Shown piece by piece: positions 5,347 through 8,865 of a DNA stretch of 8,865 nucleotides. The notes beneath the pieces are model-generated. The model was not told where the DNA came from. It made no database searches and worked only from the letters and a program-made list of their open reading frames with translations. The position numbers and the translations under genes are program-made. Within the stretch, counting starts at the first letter, position 1, and each line of letters starts with the position of its first letter. This stretch comes from CAYFJO01 sp964343305 (lineage in GTDB: Bacteria > Planctomycetota > Planctomycetia > Pirellulales > Pirellulaceae): positions 1 to 8,865 of the forward strand of contig CAYFJO010000441.1 in the NCBI GenBank assembly GCA_964343305.1, in the 5' to 3' direction.

Positions 5347-8300
5347 CTATTGCTTTTCGTCGGAAGCGTGCTCGCGCAACAGTTTCGCAATCTTCGGGCG
5401 CTCCTCCTTGATCCGGTCGAGGTCCATTTTCAGACCCGCGGAGTTTCCGATGCCTGTATAAAAGCCTGACAGTTCGTCGTTCCAGGGCCTTGAGAGGATG
5501 TCGATAACAGTTTCTCTCCGATTGTTCTTGTGACTCGTTGAGGCACCTTTGTCGAGTAGAAAGCGGACAACCTCGGTGCGGCACATGAACGCCGCAGCGA
5601 TGAGCGGCGTGTTGCCGTCTGTGTTCGTCCCGTTGACTTTTGCTCCTCGCTGAATCAGCAGCTTGACGATCTCCAGTTTGCCGCGGAAGGCCGCGTCGCT
5701 GAGCGGTGTGGAGCCGCTCGATCGTTGCCGGTCGTTGATCCGTCGAGCTTGACGCCCAAGTCGTTGTCTAACCTCATCTACGTCGCCGCGCGCGATCGCG
5801 TTGGCCAAGGCATCTCGCGGATCCACGTGGGCCTCGTCCAGACGACGTTTCAACTCGGCCGCTTCTTCCTGCGTCTTCGCGGTGTGAAAGATAAAATCGT
5901 TGCTGAACAAACCGTTCTCTGCCTGAACTTGCAGCATATGCATGCCGGCTTCCGGCAAGGTATCCAGCCCGATGAGAACCTGTTCCTGTTCGTCTTCGGT
6001 CACCGTGATGGCTCCGCTCACGCGCCGACCATCGACGTAGATGCTCGCATAGTCGTCGAAATTTCGCCCGCTAAGGGACATGCTCTTGCTGCCTTCGTGC
6101 ACGATCGGAAACTCTTGTCGGCCGCGTTGCTCGTGGATGCTGCCAAGAGTCCACAGAGCTGGCTGGGGCGATTCAACGTCTGCGTTCTCACCATGGCGAC
6201 CAGTGAACGTACCAACGAACTTACCACTGGCGGCAAGCTTGACGAGTTGTTCTCGAGTGAACGCTTCGCGGCTGCGAGCTTTGCTGACATAGGTACCACC
6301 GCGAAACTCGGGATCGAATTGCAACTCGATCGGCTTTGATTCTCCCTGCTCGATAAATACGCCTTCACCTTCGAGAACAATGCCACCCTCTGCAGCCGCA
6401 ACTTCCAAAGCTTGCAATAGATCGGCCGTCAATTCTTCTTTCACTGATGATGTATTGAGAGTCACCTGGCGGGCAAACGAGCCAGAGAAACCGGTGCTTC
6501 CCTCCAGTACCATGTCCCAGACGGAATCGAAAGACTGACGTCCGCCCCAGGTAAAACGCCAGATACTTCGTTCATCGTTGCCTGCTTCCGCCACTCTCTT
6601 GAAGAAGGGAAACTCAACAATGTTCAAGCGGCCTTGCGGGAGGATGAGGAAGCGATCATAGGCTCCGCGCCAGGTGGGCGCTTCCATGCCAGTGCCGGGT
6701 GTATTGGTGCTGACACTGAAAGGCATGCGATGGCAGTTTCCACACAGGTTACCTCCCGGTGTTCCGCCGGCGTCGCCGACGATGTGAAACATCTTGAAGC
6801 CTTCCTCAGCGCGCTTCGACAACTTGTTCGTATAGGCTCGCCGCTGGGCAGGCGGGAAAGGCACACTCAGCAGATACGTTGCGAGGTCATCGCGTTCGGC
6901 TGCCGAAAACGCGCCGGCCTTTCCTTCATCGTTGATCGTCTTGTCACCATCCATGAACATGGTCGTTGCCAGACTACCATCGATCAGATGTCGCGCGCTA
7001 CTTGTTGGGTCATCAATGCTGCTGTTCGGCGGAACGGAACGGCGAATGTTGGCGCTGTTGTTGCCGCCGTACGGATCGCCTGGGATGCCGTCCCAGTGAT
7101 ACGGCGCCGTATCTCGCAGGCCGCGAATCGGCATCGTCGAGCGGGGCATGATCTGGTTGCCGCCCGTCACGATCGGGGTCTTCAGGACCCACAGCAACTG
7201 GTCCGTGTGACCATCCGGATGACAACTCGCGCAAGAAAAAGTATGCGTCGTCGATGCGGCAGCGGTGTTGAATGCAATGCGTCCACGCTTGACCACGGGA
7301 TGCGTGGGATCTTTCAGTTCTATTGTTTCGACAACCTTCAATTTGGTCGCATCCGAAACATCGACCAACGAAACCGTATTCGCAACCGCGTTGAGGACCC
7401 ACGCGTGTGATGCCTCGTTACCATCGGCATTCGCCAACGCGATTCCACGCGGCACGGCGCCAACATCGACACGACCGAGTACATCGCCGCTCGCGGCATC
7501 CACCGTAAACAACTTGTCCGACCCAGCGGCCGAAACTACCAATGTCGAGTCGTCATCTGTGACTTGAATCGCGAACGGGGTTGCAAGTGCCTTGTCCTTG
7601 CCAGGATGTTTCGGCGGCAGCGGCTCCAGATCGATGAAATCGACGTGTGAGCCGACGGCGTTAGCCGCGGGTTTCTCTTGACGGGCGGCGTCACCCGGTC
7701 CCGACGCTAGCGCGTTCGGCTCAGACAAATTGACCCGCGTAATCCGATTCAAGAACGCCCTGTTCTCCAACTCGGTCAATCCGTGTTTCTGCGTACCCGA
7801 ACGACCGTTTGCATCATTGCGCGCGTCGGTCTGGGCAATGAAGATGCGACCTTTCGAGTCGACCGTGAGTCCATACAGCAACGTGCCGAGAGTATCAACC
7901 ACTTCGACGAGTTCGTCCGTCCTTGTGTCGAAGATGTACAAGTCCCGATCGGGGACTTTGGGATGTTTCACGATATCGACGACATGGCCCAACGACAAAA
8001 CGTTGTTGTGTCGAATGGAATGCTCCCAGGCGTCGAATGTCACGAGCTGGCCATCGATTTTGTCACCGGCACCACCTGAGAGCTGCGTCTTGTTGTTCGA
8101 CTCGAACGGAATCACGTAAAGGCGATCACCGTGTACTGCGATCGCTCGCGGATCCTGGGCTGTGACGTTGAGTCTTTTGGTCACCTTGCGCGCGGCCACG
8201 TCGATGACTGCGATTTGGTTTTCCGAAGACAACGCGACATATGCTTTGTCGTTTCCAGCGAAAGCGATTCCTACAGGTTCATCAAACGTGGTGGCTTTCG

Positions 8301-8745
8301 TCTTCGCGTCGAATTGCTGAATCGTGGCCACGACTTGCAAGTACGTTCGGCTGCCCGCGACATTGTCGATGACGCTGACCGAATCCGAGACGTGATTCGA
8401 CACCCAGACTTCCTTGCCATCGGGCCGGACAGCGACGCTGACCGGATCGACGCCGACGTTAATCCGCTCTCGGACCTTGCGCGTTTTGCCGTCAATCACG
8501 TCAACCGTGTCGGCAGGTGTATTCACGACGAAAACATTGCCGTCGTGAACAGCAATTGGTGAAGCATGTGGGCTCGAAAAGGTGGGGTGTCCGACTCGTA
8601 GTGGTCTGCGCGGTGAGTCGCCATTTCTCGACGAAGAAGGAGCTGCGGAAACTCCCGATTCTGTTCCGTCCAGCATGACGATCAAACAGAGTACAGGTGC
8701 GCACAGCAACATCGTAGCGAATAGGGTTAAGCGGTTCTTTGTCAT
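5347..8745 (-). CDS. Secreted YVTN beta-propeller / di-haem cytochrome / IPT / ankyrin fusion protein
   Basis: Exported 1132-residue multidomain protein. The signal peptide is at about 1-34 (MTKNRLTLFATMLLCAPVLC..., cleavage near VSA-AP). The YVTN/YncE-type propeller is at about 55-465, with clear blades such as VFVVNTPADTVDVID, EVWVSNHVSDSVSVID and AYVALSSENQIAVIDV. Two c-type haem-binding motifs follow. CASCH (505-509, bases 7233-7219) is followed by MPIRGLRDTAPYHWDG, the pattern seen near haem in MauG/cytochrome c peroxidase relatives. CGNCH (668-672, bases 6744-6730) is followed by GMEAPTWRGAYDRF. Candidate distal ligands are M533/M538 and M687. An IPT/TIG-like beta domain is at about 875-954 (SLSGRNF, SIYVDGRRV). 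About three ankyrin repeats are at 977-1085 (GSTPLSDAAFRGKLEIVKLLIQRGAKVN, read as two adjoining units). It presumably works in the periplasm in electron transfer or peroxide chemistry. The partner is unknown, and enzyme activity versus a structural or sensor role is undecided. The start at 8745 was chosen because AAGGAA lies 7 bases upstream and the signal peptide begins there; a TTG at 8823 would add 26 residues with no signal character. Confidence 0.92.
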   Translation of the reverse strand: MTKNRLTLFATMLLCAPVLCLIVMLDGTESGVSAAPSSSRNGDSPRRPLRVGHPTFSSPHASPIAVHDGNVFVVNTPADTVDVIDGKTRKVRERINVGVDPVSVAVRPDGKEVWVSNHVSDSVSVIDNVAGSRTYLQVVATIQQFDAKTKATTFDEPVGIAFAGNDKAYVALSSENQIAVIDVAARKVTKRLNVTAQDPRAIAVHGDRLYVIPFESNNKTQLSGGAGDKIDGQLVTFDAWEHSIRHNNVLSLGHVVDIVKHPKVPDRDLYIFDTRTDELVEVVDTLGTLLYGLTVDSKGRIFIAQTDARNDANGRSGTQKHGLTELENRAFLNRITRVNLSEPNALASGPGDAARQEKPAANAVGSHVDFIDLEPLPPKHPGKDKALATPFAIQVTDDDSTLVVSAAGSDKLFTVDAASGDVLGRVDVGAVPRGIALANADGNEASHAWVLNAVANTVSLVDVSDATKLKVVETIELKDPTHPVVKRGRIAFNTAAASTTHTFSCASCHPDGHTDQLLWVLKTPIVTGGNQIMPRSTMPIRGLRDTAPYHWDGIPGDPYGGNNSANIRRSVPPNSSIDDPTSSARHLIDGSLATTMFMDGDKTINDEGKAGAFSAAERDDLATYLLSVPFPPAQRRAYTNKLSKRAEEGFKMFHIVGDAGGTPGGNLCGNCHRMPFSVSTNTPGTGMEAPTWRGAYDRFLILPQGRLNIVEFPFFKRVAEAGNDERSIWRFTWGGRQSFDSVWDMVLEGSTGFSGSFARQVTLNTSSVKEELTADLLQALEVAAAEGGIVLEGEGVFIEQGESKPIELQFDPEFRGGTYVSKARSREAFTREQLVKLAASGKFVGTFTGRHGENADVESPQPALWTLGSIHEQRGRQEFPIVHEGSKSMSLSGRNFDDYASIYVDGRRVSGAITVTEDEQEQVLIGLDTLPEAGMHMLQVQAENGLFSNDFIFHTAKTQEEAAELKRRLDEAHVDPRDALANAIARGDVDEVRQRLGRQARRINDRQRSSGSTPLSDAAFRGKLEIVKLLIQRGAKVNGTNTDGNTPLIAAAFMCRTEVVRFLLDKGASTSHKNNRRETVIDILSRPWNDELSGFYTGIGNSAGLKMDLDRIKEERPKIAKLLREHASDEKQ

Positions 8746-8752
8746 GCTTTCG

Positions 8753-8758
8753 TTCCTT
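8753..8758 (-). promoter_or_regulatory. Ribosome binding site fixing the start at 8745
   Basis: Minus-strand AAGGAA, 7 bases before ATG 8745-8743. It favours this ATG over the upstream in-frame TTG (8823) and the other in-frame ATG (8808), neither of which leads directly into a signal peptide. Confidence 0.7.
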
Positions 8759-8819
8759 GTATTTGCTGCGAACAAACACCCCAGTGAGTTTGGGAGCCTG
8801 TTGCACATGTTCGCGTCAA

Positions 8820-8847
8820 TCAAATCTCAGTGTGTAAAAAAAGTTCC
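8820..8847 (-). promoter_or_regulatory. Possible ECF-sigma-like promoter upstream of the operon
   Basis: Read on the minus strand, GGAACTT (8847-8841) is followed after 16 bases by TTTGA (8824-8820). GGAACTT matches the common -35 element of extracytoplasmic-function sigma factors (GGAAC), and TTTGA is one base from the sigma-E-type -10 TCTGA. A transcript from here would have a leader of about 65-70 bases. Short motifs of this kind arise by chance and part of the spacer is a T-run, so this is only a candidate. No good sigma-70 pair was found: a TTGACG exists nearby but has no matching -10. Confidence 0.2.
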
Positions 8848-8865
8848 TATTCGGCAGTCCAACTT

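Noticed and set aside
5340..5355. ATAGA-GT-TCTAT inverted repeat around the stop of the large gene as a terminator
   Set aside because: A five-base AT-rich stem with a 2-base centre and no following T-run cannot form a terminator hairpin.
5725..6339. 204-codon plus-strand ORF
   Set aside because: Antisense to the IPT/ankyrin part of the large gene, with no recognisable motif or ribosome binding site. A long antisense ORF is expected in GC-rich coding DNA.
6634..7410. 258-codon plus-strand ORF
   Set aside because: It lies wholly antisense to the haem region of the large cytochrome-propeller gene, whose frame has clear CxxCH and propeller motifs. The antisense translation is Arg/Ala-rich and shows no domain.
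8746..8823. Extension of the large gene to a TTG start at 8823
   Set aside because: The extra 26 residues would put a polar stretch before the signal peptide, and the ATG at 8745 has a well-spaced AAGGAA.
8836..8865. T-run on the minus strand as the terminator of a gene beyond the window
   Set aside because: The only stem before it is a 5-base AAGTT/AACTT pair with a 15-base loop at the very edge. That is too weak to call without the missing upstream sequence.

Overview
The window is about 57% GC by eye. Every gene I can support lies on the minus strand, so the genes read from high to low coordinates. The gene content suggests a planctomycete-like bacterium (Rhodopirellula/Pirellula type). 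The main reasons are a large secreted protein joining a YVTN beta-propeller to c-type haem motifs, a divergent RND pump, and a fragment of an iduronate-2-sulfatase-like sulfatase, a family greatly expanded in that phylum. This is an inference from protein style; no rRNA or phylogenetic marker is present.

Layout in reading order: (1) 8746-8865 is a leader region with a strong ribosome binding site and a weak ECF-sigma-like promoter candidate. (2) 8745-5347 encodes a 1132-residue exported protein: signal peptide, YVTN/YncE-type beta-propeller, two CxxCH haem-binding motifs in cytochrome c peroxidase/MauG-like contexts, an IPT/TIG-like domain and C-terminal ankyrin repeats. (3) After a 54-base gap with no terminator, 5292-1930 encodes a 1120-residue RND efflux permease starting at GTG. 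(4) 1933-524 encodes its lipoprotein periplasmic adaptor, overlapping the permease by ATGA. (5) 527-414 is a 37-codon ORF, again overlapping by ATGA and with a GGAGG ribosome binding site. (6) 417-127, with a third ATGA overlap, is a 96-codon ORF carrying only a middle slice of a sulfatase. (7) 88-1 is the signal-peptide start of another gene that runs off the window.

Permease and adaptor together would form an inner-membrane/periplasmic efflux unit. No TolC-type outer-membrane factor is present, so it must be encoded elsewhere or beyond the window. The cytochrome-propeller-ankyrin protein is probably co-transcribed and also acts outside the cytoplasm, but nothing in the sequence shows a direct functional link to the pump. 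The most notable points are the ankyrin repeats fused to a secreted di-haem propeller protein, the extra ~50 residues and missing TM10 lysine in the permease, and the chain of three ATGA overlaps running from a full pump gene into two very small ORFs, one of them a sulfatase remnant.

I see no tRNA, rRNA, CRISPR array, transposase or insertion sequence. Apart from 8746-8865 at the edge, no stretch over 100 bases lacks a coding call.
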